Below are positions 1 to 9,938 of a stretch of DNA of 64,000 nt, piece after piece. How positions within the stretch are numbered: the stretch's first letter is position 1; each line of letters begins with the position of its first letter. This stretch comes from Deltaproteobacteria bacterium (GTDB lineage: Bacteria; Desulfobacterota; Desulfomonilia; Desulfomonilales; Desulfomonilaceae), in NCBI GenBank assembly GCA_016875095.1, contig VGSG01000010.1:1-64000 (forward strand). The letters run 5' to 3'. The position numbers and the translations under genes were made by a program. The notes beneath the pieces were generated by a model that made no database searches, was not told the origin of the DNA, and saw nothing but the letters and a program-made list of their open reading frames with translations.

Positions 1-2
1 CG

Positions 3-2252
3 CCTGGGTCCAATGCGCTTCAGGTGGCCGACGAAGTCCGAAAAAAAATGGACGAACTGAAGACGGATTTTCCGGCAGATGTCGATTACAAGGTCGTCTA
101 CGACATATCGGACTTTGTGCGCACCTCCATCCACGAGGTGGTCAAAACCCTCTTCGAAGCTTTTATCCTCGTCTTCCTTGTGGTCTTTATCTTCCTGCAA
201 GATTGGCGGGCCACCCTGATCCCGGCGGTCACCATACCCGTATCGCTCATCGGCACGTTCGCGGTCATGTCTCTGATGGGCTTCTCCATCAACATGGTGA
301 CGCTGTTCGGCATGGTGCTTGCCATTGGAATTGTCGTGGATGACGCAATCGTGGTGGTGGAAAATGTCGAACGCAACATGACCCAGTTCGGGCTGAGTCC
401 CAAGGACGCGGCGCTTCGAGCCATGGATGAAATCACCGGCGCGATCGTCGGCATTACGCTCGTCCTCATGGCCGTTTTTGTGCCCGCAGCCTTCCTGGGC
501 GGAATCACGGGGCAGTTATACAGGCAGTTTTCCTTGACCATCGCGTTCACGACCCTCTTTAGCGCGATCAATGCTCTGACGTTGAGCCCCGCTTTGTGCG
601 CGCTCCTGCTGAGGCCGCATCACGGTGAAAAAAACGTATTCTTCCGCGCCTTCAACAGCGCCTTCGAACGTCTTTCTGAGAGATACACCAGCCTGGTGAC
701 GTACGGGCTCCGCAAGCTCACGGTCACGCTGATTATCTTCGCGGCCGTGGTCGCGCTAACCTATGTCGGTTTCGTCAGGATTCCTATAGGTTTCTTGCCG
801 GACGAGGACGACGGCCTGATCATGATCAACGCCCAATTGCCGGATGGCGCGTCCCTAGAGCGGACCGTGAATGTGTTGAACCAGGTGGGAGAGATCCTTA
901 GGACCACCAAGGGCATGGGTGACTACACAGTGCTTCCGGGCTTCTCAATCATCGACAATGCGGGCGCTAATCTCGGCGGTGGCTTTGCCGCGCTCAAACC
1001 TTGGGACGAGCGCCTCAAGGAAGGGCGCTCCAAAGAAGTGATTATGCGGGAACTCTTCTCTCGCTTCTCAAGAATTCAGGATGCGATTATTTTCCCCTTT
1101 TCTTTGCCGCCAATCGTGGGTGTTGGCCAGAGCGGCGGCTTTGAGATAATGGTTCAAGACAAAGGCGCGGTGGGTGTGAATGCGTTGGCGCAGGCCGCGG
1201 GCGAATTGGCTCTCGCCGCCAATGCGGAAGGGGAAGTCCATGAGGTGAACTCAACGTTCAGGGCTTCGGTTCCGACCCTTTTTGCGGATGTGGACCGTGT
1301 AAAGACCATGAACATGAAAGTGCCCCTCCAATGGGTGTTTGACACCATGCAAGCGTATCTCGGCTCGGCTTATGTGAATGACTTCAACAAATTCGGACGG
1401 ACCTGGCAGGTGAAGGTCCAGGCGGACAGCAAGCACCGCGCCAGGCCGGAAGATATTACCAAGCTACAAGTGCGATCGCTTGAAAACAAAATGGTCCCGT
1501 TGGGAACCCTCGTCAAAGTAGAGGAATCTGTAGGCCCGCAACGGATAAACCGTTACAACATGTTCCCTTCCGCGCGTGTCGCAGGGGAGCCGGCGCCCGG
1601 GATTAGCTCCGGTCAGGCGATCCAAGTCATGGAGAACCTTGCGCGAGAGAAACTCCCGCCCGGCATGGGGTATGAATGGACGGGCATGGCGTTTCAAGAG
1701 AAACGAGCGGGCGGACAGATCGTTATTGTGTTCGGCCTGGCCGTCTTGGTCGTTTTGCTGCTGCTCTCGGCCCAGTATGAGAGCTGGATCGACCCGTTGG
1801 CGGTGGTTCTGGTGGTTCCCCTTGCGGTCCTGGGGGCTGCTCTGGGTTTGCTCATCAGGCATTTGGACAATAATCTGTACACCCAGGTGGGCCTGGTATT
1901 GTTGGTGGGGCTCTCAGCCAAGAATGCGATCCTGATAGTGGAATTTGCCCGTGCGATCATGGCCCAGGGCAAGAGCGCGTTCGAAGCGGCCGTGGAAGGC
2001 GCTCGATTGCGCTTCAGACCCATACTCATGACCTCCTTCGCGTTCATCATCGGTGTGCTGCCTCTCGTGGTAGCCGGCGGCGCGGGCGCTGCGAGCCGGC
2101 AGTCGCTTGGCACGGCAGTCTTTGCCGGAATGCTGGGCGTAACCTGCCTTGGCGTCATCTTTACCCCCCCGCTTTACGTGGCTATGCAAAAGGTCCGCGA
2201 GGCGCTTCGGAACAAGGTCCGGACAGGAAAAGATCGGTCAGCGGCAGCTTAG
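3..2252 (+). CDS. RND efflux pump inner-membrane permease (HAE1 family), 5' truncated by the window edge
   Basis: This is the C-terminal ~750 residues of a proton-driven RND transporter that exports drugs or other amphiphiles through a tripartite pump. The reading frame is open to the left edge (first residues PGSNALQVADEV), so the gene begins outside the window. Visible family marks are the TM4 motif GIVVDDAIVVVENVERNM with the paired proton-relay aspartates, two clusters of hydrophobic segments around a periplasmic porter domain, and the closing GLSAKNAILIVEFA and RFRPILMTSFAFI segments typical of AcrB/MexB homologues. The adaptor and outer-membrane partners are not in view and may lie upstream. 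The Lon-like gene follows after 15 nt, so the two may be co-transcribed. The substrate cannot be inferred. Confidence 0.93.
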   Translation, partial: PGSNALQVADEVRKKMDELKTDFPADVDYKVVYDISDFVRTSIHEVVKTLFEAFILVFLVVFIFLQDWRATLIPAVTIPVSLIGTFAVMSLMGFSINMVTLFGMVLAIGIVVDDAIVVVENVERNMTQFGLSPKDAALRAMDEITGAIVGITLVLMAVFVPAAFLGGITGQLYRQFSLTIAFTTLFSAINALTLSPALCALLLRPHHGEKNVFFRAFNSAFERLSERYTSLVTYGLRKLTVTLIIFAAVVALTYVGFVRIPIGFLPDEDDGLIMINAQLPDGASLERTVNVLNQVGEILRTTKGMGDYTVLPGFSIIDNAGANLGGGFAALKPWDERLKEGRSKEVIMRELFSRFSRIQDAIIFPFSLPPIVGVGQSGGFEIMVQDKGAVGVNALAQAAGELALAANAEGEVHEVNSTFRASVPTLFADVDRVKTMNMKVPLQWVFDTMQAYLGSAYVNDFNKFGRTWQVKVQADSKHRARPEDITKLQVRSLENKMVPLGTLVKVEESVGPQRINRYNMFPSARVAGEPAPGISSGQAIQVMENLAREKLPPGMGYEWTGMAFQEKRAGGQIVIVFGLAVLVVLLLLSAQYESWIDPLAVVLVVPLAVLGAALGLLIRHLDNNLYTQVGLVLLVGLSAKNAILIVEFARAIMAQGKSAFEAAVEGARLRFRPILMTSFAFIIGVLPLVVAGGAGAASRQSLGTAVFAGMLGVTCLGVIFTPPLYVAMQKVREALRNKVRTGKDRSAAA

Positions 2253-2267
2253 AAGTGGAGAGCCGCC

Positions 2268-5200
2268 ATGATTCCTATTGAATTCGACCATACAGTCCTT
2301 GAATCACTGCCGCTGCCCAGCGAAAGTGAGGCAAAGAGGGTCGTCGAAATCCTCAAGATTATTCTTGCCAGACGTGTATTGCCCCATTTCCGGCGCCACA
2401 GAGGGACCGATCCCATCGTGATCAGACAGGTGAGCGACAATCTGAAAATCACACGCATGGAAGACAGCGACAACCGGGTCCGCGCAGTGTGCCTCCTGGC
2501 CCGAAAAGACGCCTCCTGGGAGATCCTGATACATGAGCGGATTTTCGACTTTCTCGCATTTGTTGTTCCCGGACAACCGGAAGCAAGAATCGGCGACGGC
2601 ACGCCCGGCGAACGCAAGATGGTCGCGTTTGCGGAGTTCATGCTGCGTCACCAGGTGGAGCATATGCTCTATCCGGGAGCCTGCGAACGTGACGTAATAC
2701 AATCGGACGTCGACTTTGCTATGCAGAAGCGGACGGACGATCCCACGTTCTACAGGGCCTTAAGACACTCTCTCACCGATGAATTGAACGGTCTGAAAGG
2801 ACAGCCGTACATTTCACTCTTCGACTGCATAGAAGAGGGCAAATCCTGCGACGCGTTGATACGACGCATTTTGAGCGCATTTGTTTTTGTGCTGGCCGAC
2901 ATGCCCGAACGGCTCGTCCGGGGGGTTTTTTCGGCCTTCTGCGCGGAGACCAAGACCAAGGTGCTTGGCGTTTGCTATCGTCGCAGTCAGGACATGTACT
3001 ATCCCCTACTCCGAAGAACAGCATATTTCGAGGAACTGTTGAGGCTTTTCATTCTTCAGCTCGAACTGGACGAAAAGGAAGCGCGGGCCGTTTTTGATTC
3101 GTTCACAGAGAATTGGGGCGTGGTTTACATATTTCAGGAACTGGGCTTACCTGAGGCGATACTCGATGACAAAAGCCCGGACGATATTTTCGATGATTTC
3201 AAACGACGCCTCATGGAGTTCGCTGAAGAGTTGGGAGAGCTTCCGCCGCTCCTTCGCGCGCCTTCCGTGGAACCTGTGGCGCCGGTTGCCAAGGAGCCTA
3301 CAAAGAGCCTGAAGGACCGCATAGAGGAAGTTCGCGGCGACCCGACGTTTCCTCGCCAGGTCACGGAGGTCATCGACAAGAACAAACTGAACATCGCGGG
3401 TGTCAGCGGATACAAATACAGCGAGCTTATTGAGACGCTCCTGGCAATCAATTGGGGCAAAATCCAAAAGATTACCGTGACGCCCGAAGCATTTGAGGAA
3501 GGCCTTAACAGAAGTCATTACGGATTGGAAAAGCCCAAACAGATCATCTGCGATTTCTTCACGAATCTCATCTGGCGTTATCGGCAATTTGACGAGAAGG
3601 ACGCGGCGTCATGGAAGCGAAACGGCAGCGCCTTTCTGTTCGTGGGCCCCGCGGGTGTGGGGAAGACCTCTCTTGCCATTTCAATAGCAAACAACCTTGG
3701 AATACCGTTCCACAAACTATCTCTCGGCGGCATGAAGGACGAGGCGGATCTGCGGGGTCACGGATTCACCTATGAAGGCTCCAAGCCGGGCGCGATCGTC
3801 CAGGGCATTATCAAGATGGGCGTCATGAACGGAATGTTTATCATGGACGAGGCGGACAAAACCGACAAGGTGGCTATTGCCACGCTCCTTGAGATACTCG
3901 ATCCCGAACAGAATCATCTTTTCCACGACAAGTATACACAAACCACTATCGACATCGATCTCTCCAACTTTCATTTCATCCTCACCGCCAATACGCTGGA
4001 AACCGTCCCCCCTCCTGTGGCGAACCGCTGCGAAGTAGTGATGCTGGACCATTACAGCATCGAGGAGAAAATAGCTATCGCGCAGGAACATCTCATCGAT
4101 CGGGTGCGCAAGCGATACCTGATCAGCGCGGACCAGATCTTCATCGATCCTGAAGACGAGGCGCCGCTCTTGCGCCACCTCATCTCAACATACACCCATG
4201 AAGCCGGCGTGCGCGAACTGGAGAGGATCATCCGGCAACTCTTCCTAAGAGTGTTCCGAAAGGAAATCCTCACCGGCGCGGAAACGTCGGTTCGCATTAC
4301 CAGGGGTTCGCTCAAACGCTATCTGGAAGCCCCCACGAAGCCCCGCATGATCAATAATGACGACCGAATAGGAGAAATGATGGCCCTCGGGGTCAATGTG
4401 GAGCGGGGTATCGGTTCGGTGATTCCCGTGCAAGCCACTCTCATTGAAACGGGCGTGGAACGCGGAGACCGGCATGGGTATGTAAGTATGGTGCATGCCA
4501 CGGGAAATATCGAGCGAGTGATGGACGAGAGCCGGAGGGTGGCCACCACGGCGATTTTGCATTGGGCCGATCAGTTGGGAATAGATCTGGAGCAGGCGCG
4601 GCAGCCGATTCATTTGCATTTTATGGGAGGGTCCACCCCGAAAGACGGGCCTTCGGCCGGAGGCGCGATTGCCCTGGCCCTTGCTTCGGCGCTTTCAGGG
4701 CGTGTGATTCGGAGAGACGTTGCGATGAGCGGCGAAATCGACACCCACGGACGCATTACCGCGATCGGCGCCCTGGTCGCCAAGCTGGAAACCGCCAGAG
4801 ACGCGGGGTGCCGAACCGTCATCATCCCGAAGGAGAACGCGGAAGGTCAGGAAGGCATAGATCGATTGCCCGACGCGCTCAAACGGGAACTCCAAATTCT
4901 CACGTACGAAGAATGGGAGGCACCTCACCAGCCATTTGATTATGGACATCAAGTGCTTCAGATCGTTCTGGTGGACCATGTCCTGCAAGCCGCAAAGGTG
5001 ACCTTCATTTACGAAGAAGAACTGAAACAAATCGAAGACGTGTTTACATCCCATGCTCTGTCGCTCGTACAAAGAGGAACTTGGACGCGTGGAACGCGTG
5101 ACGGAAACTTATGTCTCATTTATGCGAAGAGCTGGGGCGAGCTTGCTCTTGAGGGTCTGAAAGATACGTTTTGGAATGATCATGAATCGAGTTTCCTGGT

Positions 5201-5720
5201 ATTGCATGAGGCCGAAAAGGAGTTGAGAGAAGCCTTTCCTCATCTGCAAGCAGACGGTCGATTTCATGATTTCGATCCCTCAACCGCGCATATACCTTCT
5301 CTGCTGGAGTCCATCACACGGTCGTGGAAGCAACTTTGCCCTTCCACTATGCGCCTGTCACTTGTCGCGCCGTTCTTCGCAATAAAACGAGATCGCGATC
5401 TCTTGGAGCAATTTTCGAGCGCCCATGCGATTGAGCAACTGATGCTCTTTGCCAACAACTATACGGCCCAGAGTTTTAAGGTAAAGAGCCTGAAAGCGAT
5501 CCTCAACCGGGCATATTGGTGGCTTTCCCAGTTGGACCATGAGGAATTGGCGTCCTGTCCTTTTCTTGCCCAAAAGGATGGAGTTTATATGGTGGATTGT
5601 TCTCTCATACCGGAAAAATATCGTCTCGATGTTGCGCGGGCGGCGGATTTGCTAAATTGGGGTTTGGTGAAGTGGCTGAACATAGTAGAAACGCAAGCGA
5701 CCGCTCAGCCTGTCCGATAA
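2268..5720 (+). CDS. Lon-like ATP-dependent protease (AAA+ plus S16 domain) with unusual N- and C-terminal extensions
   Basis: A 1150-residue cytoplasmic AAA+ protease. The Lon core is clear: a LAINWGK/HYGLEKPK linker near residue 400, Walker A GPAGVGKTS at about 459-467, Walker B FIMDEADK near 527, and an S16 peptidase domain at about 700-890. Catalytic Ser796 lies in KDGPSAGG and Lys839 in GALVAKLE. Their 43-residue spacing equals the Ser679/Lys722 spacing of E. coli Lon. The first ~350 residues do not resemble the usual Lon substrate-binding domain. About 250 residues follow the protease domain where ordinary Lon (about 780-820 aa) ends. It is probably a divergent Lon paralogue with its own substrate-recognition parts. 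A start 15 nt after the pump gene suggests linkage. Substrates are unknown. Confidence 0.9.
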   Translation: MIPIEFDHTVLESLPLPSESEAKRVVEILKIILARRVLPHFRRHRGTDPIVIRQVSDNLKITRMEDSDNRVRAVCLLARKDASWEILIHERIFDFLAFVVPGQPEARIGDGTPGERKMVAFAEFMLRHQVEHMLYPGACERDVIQSDVDFAMQKRTDDPTFYRALRHSLTDELNGLKGQPYISLFDCIEEGKSCDALIRRILSAFVFVLADMPERLVRGVFSAFCAETKTKVLGVCYRRSQDMYYPLLRRTAYFEELLRLFILQLELDEKEARAVFDSFTENWGVVYIFQELGLPEAILDDKSPDDIFDDFKRRLMEFAEELGELPPLLRAPSVEPVAPVAKEPTKSLKDRIEEVRGDPTFPRQVTEVIDKNKLNIAGVSGYKYSELIETLLAINWGKIQKITVTPEAFEEGLNRSHYGLEKPKQIICDFFTNLIWRYRQFDEKDAASWKRNGSAFLFVGPAGVGKTSLAISIANNLGIPFHKLSLGGMKDEADLRGHGFTYEGSKPGAIVQGIIKMGVMNGMFIMDEADKTDKVAIATLLEILDPEQNHLFHDKYTQTTIDIDLSNFHFILTANTLETVPPPVANRCEVVMLDHYSIEEKIAIAQEHLIDRVRKRYLISADQIFIDPEDEAPLLRHLISTYTHEAGVRELERIIRQLFLRVFRKEILTGAETSVRITRGSLKRYLEAPTKPRMINNDDRIGEMMALGVNVERGIGSVIPVQATLIETGVERGDRHGYVSMVHATGNIERVMDESRRVATTAILHWADQLGIDLEQARQPIHLHFMGGSTPKDGPSAGGAIALALASALSGRVIRRDVAMSGEIDTHGRITAIGALVAKLETARDAGCRTVIIPKENAEGQEGIDRLPDALKRELQILTYEEWEAPHQPFDYGHQVLQIVLVDHVLQAAKVTFIYEEELKQIEDVFTSHALSLVQRGTWTRGTRDGNLCLIYAKSWGELALEGLKDTFWNDHESSFLVLHEAEKELREAFPHLQADGRFHDFDPSTAHIPSLLESITRSWKQLCPSTMRLSLVAPFFAIKRDRDLLEQFSSAHAIEQLMLFANNYTAQSFKVKSLKAILNRAYWWLSQLDHEELASCPFLAQKDGVYMVDCSLIPEKYRLDVARAADLLNWGLVKWLNIVETQATAQPVR

Positions 5721-5845
5721 TTTAAAAAAGGTGGCCGATTCGACGTTGAAAAGTCCCCCAGTAGGACATCGGAGAATATGCTGTTTCTCGGCGCGGCTGA
5801 GACATAGTCTCCCGCGCTCTCACCGCTGAAGGAAGGGAGTTTGTC

Positions 5846-6409
5846 ATGGATAAGCCACTGTATCGAGTAGCCCGGATCGTGAACGAACAAACACGCGTTG
5901 GACAAGGCGGATCTGCTCCGGCTCCCGGCGCAATCGCAAAGATTATCGGCCAGAACTTGTTTGTGGGGATTCTCGCGATCTCGTTGGTCATTGGGGTCTA
6001 CCAGCTCCAGGCGCAGGCGCATTCACCTAAGGTATCGAAAGAAGACGTTCGCAAACTGGAGCAAGCGTGGGCAGACGCCGTGTTCAAGGGTGACGTTGAG
6101 GCGCTTGAAAAGCTTCTCGCGGACAATATCAACTATATTCACGGTACCGGCCTGGTGGAAACCAAAGCGCAGTTTATCGAACAACTCCGGTCGGGTAACA
6201 GGAAATTCCTTGCTCCGATTGTGCCGGAAGAGATCAATGTGCGCACCTTTGGAGACACCGCGATTGTTACGGGTAAGTTCACTCTGAAGGTTTTATCCCG
6301 AGGGAAGGAAATAACAGGCGTAAACCGCTTCACGCATGTGTTTGCCAAGGTCGGCAAAGAATGGCAGCTCGTGGCTCATCACGCGACGCTCCTGCCTGCC
6401 GAGAAGTGA
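5846..6409 (+). CDS. Membrane-anchored SnoaL/DUF4440-type (NTF2-like) protein
   Basis: 187 residues. A hydrophobic segment at about residues 36-54 (LFVGILAISLVIGVYQLQA) looks like an uncleaved signal anchor. It is followed by an NTF2-like alpha+beta barrel of the DUF4440/SnoaL type: KLEQAWADAVFKGDVEALEKL, then DNINYIHGTG, then a GKEWQLVAHHAT C-terminal strand. Such domains bind small ligands or act as simple isomerases, and the substrate is not predictable. The ATG is supported by a purine-rich AGGAAGGGAG a few bases upstream. The gene is isolated: 125 nt after the Lon-like gene and convergent with the flavoprotein gene that follows. Confidence 0.75.
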   Translation: MDKPLYRVARIVNEQTRVGQGGSAPAPGAIAKIIGQNLFVGILAISLVIGVYQLQAQAHSPKVSKEDVRKLEQAWADAVFKGDVEALEKLLADNINYIHGTGLVETKAQFIEQLRSGNRKFLAPIVPEEINVRTFGDTAIVTGKFTLKVLSRGKEITGVNRFTHVFAKVGKEWQLVAHHATLLPAEK

Positions 6410-6479
6410 ACGCGCGAGCCTGGCGCCACCCCACCGCCGGTGAGTAAGTGAGGGCCTGAACCAAAGGGCTTGCCCGGCG

Positions 6480-6494
6480 GCTCTTTTCAAGAGC
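6480..6494. terminator. Small hairpin between convergent genes
   Basis: GCTCTT and AAGAGC form a 6-bp stem with a 3-nt loop just beyond the stop of the minus-strand flavoprotein gene and after the plus-strand SnoaL-like gene. There is no clear U-tract. It may be a weak bidirectional terminator, but that is a guess from position. Confidence 0.3.
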
Positions 6495-8210
6495 TCACTT
6501 TTGAACGGACTGTGCGTCCATATCGAGGCCCAAGGCGCCTCCAGGATTCATAATGTTGTTCGGGTCGAAATGATTCTTCAACGCGCGGAGCACGTTCATC
6601 TGTGCGGACCCCATATGCCGTTCCATCCAAGGAGCCATCAATCTGCCCACGCCGTGGTGGTGGCTTAGCGACCCCCCGCGCCGTTCGATATGATCTATGA
6701 TGCCGGCGTGAAACTTTCTGTATTCCTTCAAATCCTGCGCCCGCGTGATAAAGATAAAATAAAGATTCGTCCCTTGAGGATAAAAGTGAGACGCGTGCGT
6801 CATACAGATGGTATCAGGCCGGCTCTTGACAAACGCCCTCACGCCTTGATGGACCTTGTGGATGGTTTCCCAGGTGACTGCGGTTTCGAGGGTATCGATG
6901 AGTATGCCGTAATCGTTAAGGTCCTCGCGCATGTACGGGTCGGTGTATCGCCCGTGTTCCCAACGACGCACAGGGTAGCCGGTGAGATACATGCCTCCAA
7001 AGCGCCGACATATTTTTGTGACATTACGTTTCACATTCTTCGCGAAACTTCGTTCGCCTTGGCTGCGACCAATGAAAAGACACCGTTCAGACGGCCGAAA
7101 GCCACGTAGGCGCAAGAATTTGTCTATGATCGACCCTTCGATGCCGTATAGTCTTAACGCCACGTCGGTCTCTTCCGCGTCGGAGATCCTGAATACGGAA
7201 GGCATACCGAATTCACCCTGGCTGATCTCCCGCGATGCGGCCACGGCAGCTTCCCAACCAGGGAACATGAATGCAAAGTTTTGATCGTTTTGGGGACAAT
7301 ACCTGAATACTTTCAGCGTCGCGCTCACCAGAACACCGAATGCGCCTTCGCTGCCTTTCATAATGTCGTTGATCTTCGGTCCGGTGGCGGTAGCGGGAAA
7401 ATCCGCGGTTTTGAAGCAGCCTGCCGGGGTCACATATTCCTGACTTACGACAAGATCGTATACATCACCATAGTAAGACGATTCCTGGCCTGAGCCAAGG
7501 GTGACAATCCAGCCACCCACGGTGGAATACTCGAAAGATTGGGGAAAATGACCGCAGGTGTATCGTCGTTCGGCCTTGTAAAGCTCAGGGGCCCGGTTGA
7601 GGGCTCGTTCGTAATCCGGGCCCATGATCCCCGGCTCAACTGTGATAGTCTGATTGATTTCACTGAAGTTGAGCACGCGATTCATATGTGTGCTCATGAC
7701 TAAAGTGACGCCGCCCTTAGTCGGCCTCAGGCCCAATGTTACCGAAGAACCTCCCCCGTACACATAGATAGGAATCCTTTGTTGATCGCAGTATTCCACC
7801 ACTTTGAGCACATCTTCTTTGTCGCGCGGATGCAGAACCAGATCAGCTACCGGGCCTACGACGCCTTCCCGCAGCATCATCGCCTCTTCGGTTGTTTTCC
7901 CCGTCGCGAATCGGACCCGTGAGTAATCGTCCGTATCAACATTTTCGGCTCCCACCAGGTCACGAAATGTATCGATCCGCGCGTTGGAAAGGCGCACTGA
8001 TTGGGCGATCCGAACTTCGGCATTCCCCGTCTGTCGCTTGTGTTTGAAATCGTCGTCCGTCAGGTGTAATTTCTCTTTCAACAGCGCATACAGTTTGCGG
8101 TTCGGGTGCTTGAAACCGTGAGGGTCTCCCCACTTGAATATGGAACGATAAGATTTTTCTTTTGGCGGCTCGTTGGTCCAGTCGGGATAGAAAGCGCCGT
8201 CTTGTTTCAT
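6495..8210 (-). CDS. FAD-binding oxidase of the alkyldihydroxyacetonephosphate synthase (AGPS) type
   Basis: A 571-residue flavoprotein of the VAO/FAD_binding_4 superfamily. The FAD PP-loop is at about residues 149-160 (YVYGGGSSVTLGL), with a second FAD region around CGHFPQSFEYSTVGG. A C-terminal SHHHGVG motif (His517-519) matches the triple-His motif of alkyl-DHAP synthases. In eukaryotes AGPS swaps the acyl chain of acyl-DHAP for a fatty alcohol, the committed step of ether-lipid synthesis. Related bacterial proteins may instead be 2-hydroxyacid or other oxidoreductases. The start codon abuts the stop of the FGGY kinase gene (TAGATG), so the two are certainly one operon, and a GlpD-type dehydrogenase lies divergently. 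That context supports a glycerol-phosphate or DHAP-based substrate. The ether-lipid role is inference. Confidence 0.85.
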   Translation of the reverse strand: MKQDGAFYPDWTNEPPKEKSYRSIFKWGDPHGFKHPNRKLYALLKEKLHLTDDDFKHKRQTGNAEVRIAQSVRLSNARIDTFRDLVGAENVDTDDYSRVRFATGKTTEEAMMLREGVVGPVADLVLHPRDKEDVLKVVEYCDQQRIPIYVYGGGSSVTLGLRPTKGGVTLVMSTHMNRVLNFSEINQTITVEPGIMGPDYERALNRAPELYKAERRYTCGHFPQSFEYSTVGGWIVTLGSGQESSYYGDVYDLVVSQEYVTPAGCFKTADFPATATGPKINDIMKGSEGAFGVLVSATLKVFRYCPQNDQNFAFMFPGWEAAVAASREISQGEFGMPSVFRISDAEETDVALRLYGIEGSIIDKFLRLRGFRPSERCLFIGRSQGERSFAKNVKRNVTKICRRFGGMYLTGYPVRRWEHGRYTDPYMREDLNDYGILIDTLETAVTWETIHKVHQGVRAFVKSRPDTICMTHASHFYPQGTNLYFIFITRAQDLKEYRKFHAGIIDHIERRGGSLSHHHGVGRLMAPWMERHMGSAQMNVLRALKNHFDPNNIMNPGGALGLDMDAQSVQK

Positions 8211-9785
8211 CTACACTCTGCTCCTAGGTTCCTCAGTTCTTTCAGGGTACCCCGTGATTTCACGGATCTCTTCGTACAAGGGCCTGAGCGCGGCGTATAT
8301 TTTATGATACACGCGCTCGTACAACTCCCGATAGATAGTGACATTTTGAGGATTGGGCTCGAAGGTCCTCTGATATTTCACCATCTCCTTTATGGCCGAA
8401 TCGAAGGACGGGTGGATACCAAGCCCTACCGAGGTTACGATTGCCGCTCCCAAGCCGGATGTTTCGTATGTGGCGCCTCTCACCAGGGGCAGATTAAAGA
8501 TGTCTGCGGTAATAGCGCATATTTCATCGCTCTGAGACGCGCCGCCGGAAACCGCAACTCTTTCGGTCCGATGTTTGCCCGCCTTCTCGATGCGGCGCAG
8601 ACCTTCCAGGAGCGCATAGCCCAGCCCTTCTATTACTGCGCGATACACATGAGGCTTTCGGTGCACATCGCCAAAACCGATCATTGCGCCCTTTGCTTCA
8701 GGATGTTTCAAGCCGGGCCCCCAGTACGGTTGCACGAGCAGACCCATCGAACCCGCGGGAACCTCTCGGAGCAGCTCGTCAAGCGCCTGTTCCACCGGCA
8801 CGCCTCGTTGTTGCGCTTCAAGCGCTTCTTTGTGAGCAAACTCGTTCTTGAACCACGTAATCATCCAGTAGCCGCGGAATATTTCCACCTCCGCGTTGTA
8901 ATGACCCGGAATGGGCGCGGGATATGGCGGCATGAACCGTAGGGGCTCAAAATATCGTCTGGTGGTGGTCTGCGCTGTGGCGGTGGTGCCGAAGCTAAGG
9001 CTTGCCGATTTTTCATTCACCACGCCCATCCCGATGGTCTCGCAACCCTTGTCCGATCCGCAGGCTATCACCGGAGTTCCCGCCGAGATGCCGGTTTCGT
9101 CCGCGGCCCGCTGCGAGACCACACCGATCCGTTCCCCGGGCGTAATAACCTCAGGCAGCTTACTCCGTTCGATGGGGAAGAGCTTGCTGGTCAGTTCACG
9201 TTTTGACGCCCATTGCATCCTTTTGTAGTCAAAAGGGATGTGTCCGATTTGAGATGCGATGGAGTCTTTGAACTCCCCGGTCAATCGGTAGTTCAGGAAG
9301 CCGGACACCTGAAGGTATTTGTGCGTTCTTTCCCAAATTTCAGACTGGTATTGTCTGATCCAATTGCACTTTCCGTCGGTCTGCCCCTTGCTGATCGCCT
9401 CATACATTCCGACCGCTCGGAAAGCCAGCCTCATCAGTCGCCCCGGAACATAAACACTCTGGGCCTTTCGCTGATCAAGCCAGGTGATAACGGGTCGCAG
9501 GGGCGCGCCGTCCGCGTCCACGTTGACCATACTGTCTCTCTGAGAGGTTACCCCGACTCCGACAATTCGCTCGAAAAGGGCTGGGTTGCGCTCTTTAATA
9601 GTCCGGCAGGTTTCGCACACACCTCGCCAGAATATCTCCGGATCCTGTTCCGCCCATCCGGGTCTTGCGCTGAAATAGGGCTCGTACTGTGATTGAGCCT
9701 TATCGAGTAGCTCTCCGGCGGAGGAAAAGAGTAAGGAACGCAAACTCTGCGTGCCGCAATCGATGGAGAGAATCACGTCCTTCAC
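8211..9785 (-). CDS. FGGY-family carbohydrate/polyol kinase
   Basis: An ATP-dependent sugar or polyol kinase with the two FGGY (actin-like fold) domains. The N-terminal phosphate-1 loop SIDCGTQSLRSLLFS comes at the very start. GWAEQDPEIFW follows, then the central GSDKGCETIGMGV, and the C-terminal AVSGGASQSDEICAITADI loop. I chose the GTG at 9785 (524 aa), which has AAAGGGGG six or seven bases upstream. An ATG 63 nt further upstream would add a 21-residue tail not seen in the family. The substrate may be glycerol, glycerone or another polyol. Linkage to an AGPS-like flavoprotein and a glycerol-3-phosphate dehydrogenase points to glycerol or DHAP chemistry, but FGGY specificity cannot be read from these motifs alone. 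Confidence 0.88.
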   Translation of the reverse strand: MKDVILSIDCGTQSLRSLLFSSAGELLDKAQSQYEPYFSARPGWAEQDPEIFWRGVCETCRTIKERNPALFERIVGVGVTSQRDSMVNVDADGAPLRPVITWLDQRKAQSVYVPGRLMRLAFRAVGMYEAISKGQTDGKCNWIRQYQSEIWERTHKYLQVSGFLNYRLTGEFKDSIASQIGHIPFDYKRMQWASKRELTSKLFPIERSKLPEVITPGERIGVVSQRAADETGISAGTPVIACGSDKGCETIGMGVVNEKSASLSFGTTATAQTTTRRYFEPLRFMPPYPAPIPGHYNAEVEIFRGYWMITWFKNEFAHKEALEAQQRGVPVEQALDELLREVPAGSMGLLVQPYWGPGLKHPEAKGAMIGFGDVHRKPHVYRAVIEGLGYALLEGLRRIEKAGKHRTERVAVSGGASQSDEICAITADIFNLPLVRGATYETSGLGAAIVTSVGLGIHPSFDSAIKEMVKYQRTFEPNPQNVTIYRELYERVYHKIYAALRPLYEEIREITGYPERTEEPRSRV

Positions 9786-9902
9786 AGGCCACCCCCTTTC
9801 CGGCTTCTTGGACCCATGCAACGCGGTGGAGAGAAGTGAGGCAGACATAGCACAAAGACCATCCTTAATCCACGATTAGGCTTCGAGCCTTTGCACATTG
9901 GT

Positions 9903-9931
9903 TTGGAAATTCTCAAGACGCGCTGTACAAT
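9903..9931 (+). promoter_or_regulatory. Candidate sigma70-type promoter for the glycerol-3-phosphate dehydrogenase gene
   Basis: TTGGAA (9903-9908) and TACAAT (9926-9931) are separated by 17 nt in the divergent intergenic region. A start of transcription near 9938 would place the ATG at 9939 at or next to the 5' end of the mRNA, that is, nearly leaderless. The match is good but rests on consensus only. Confidence 0.4.
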
Positions 9932-9938
9932 GCGGGCC

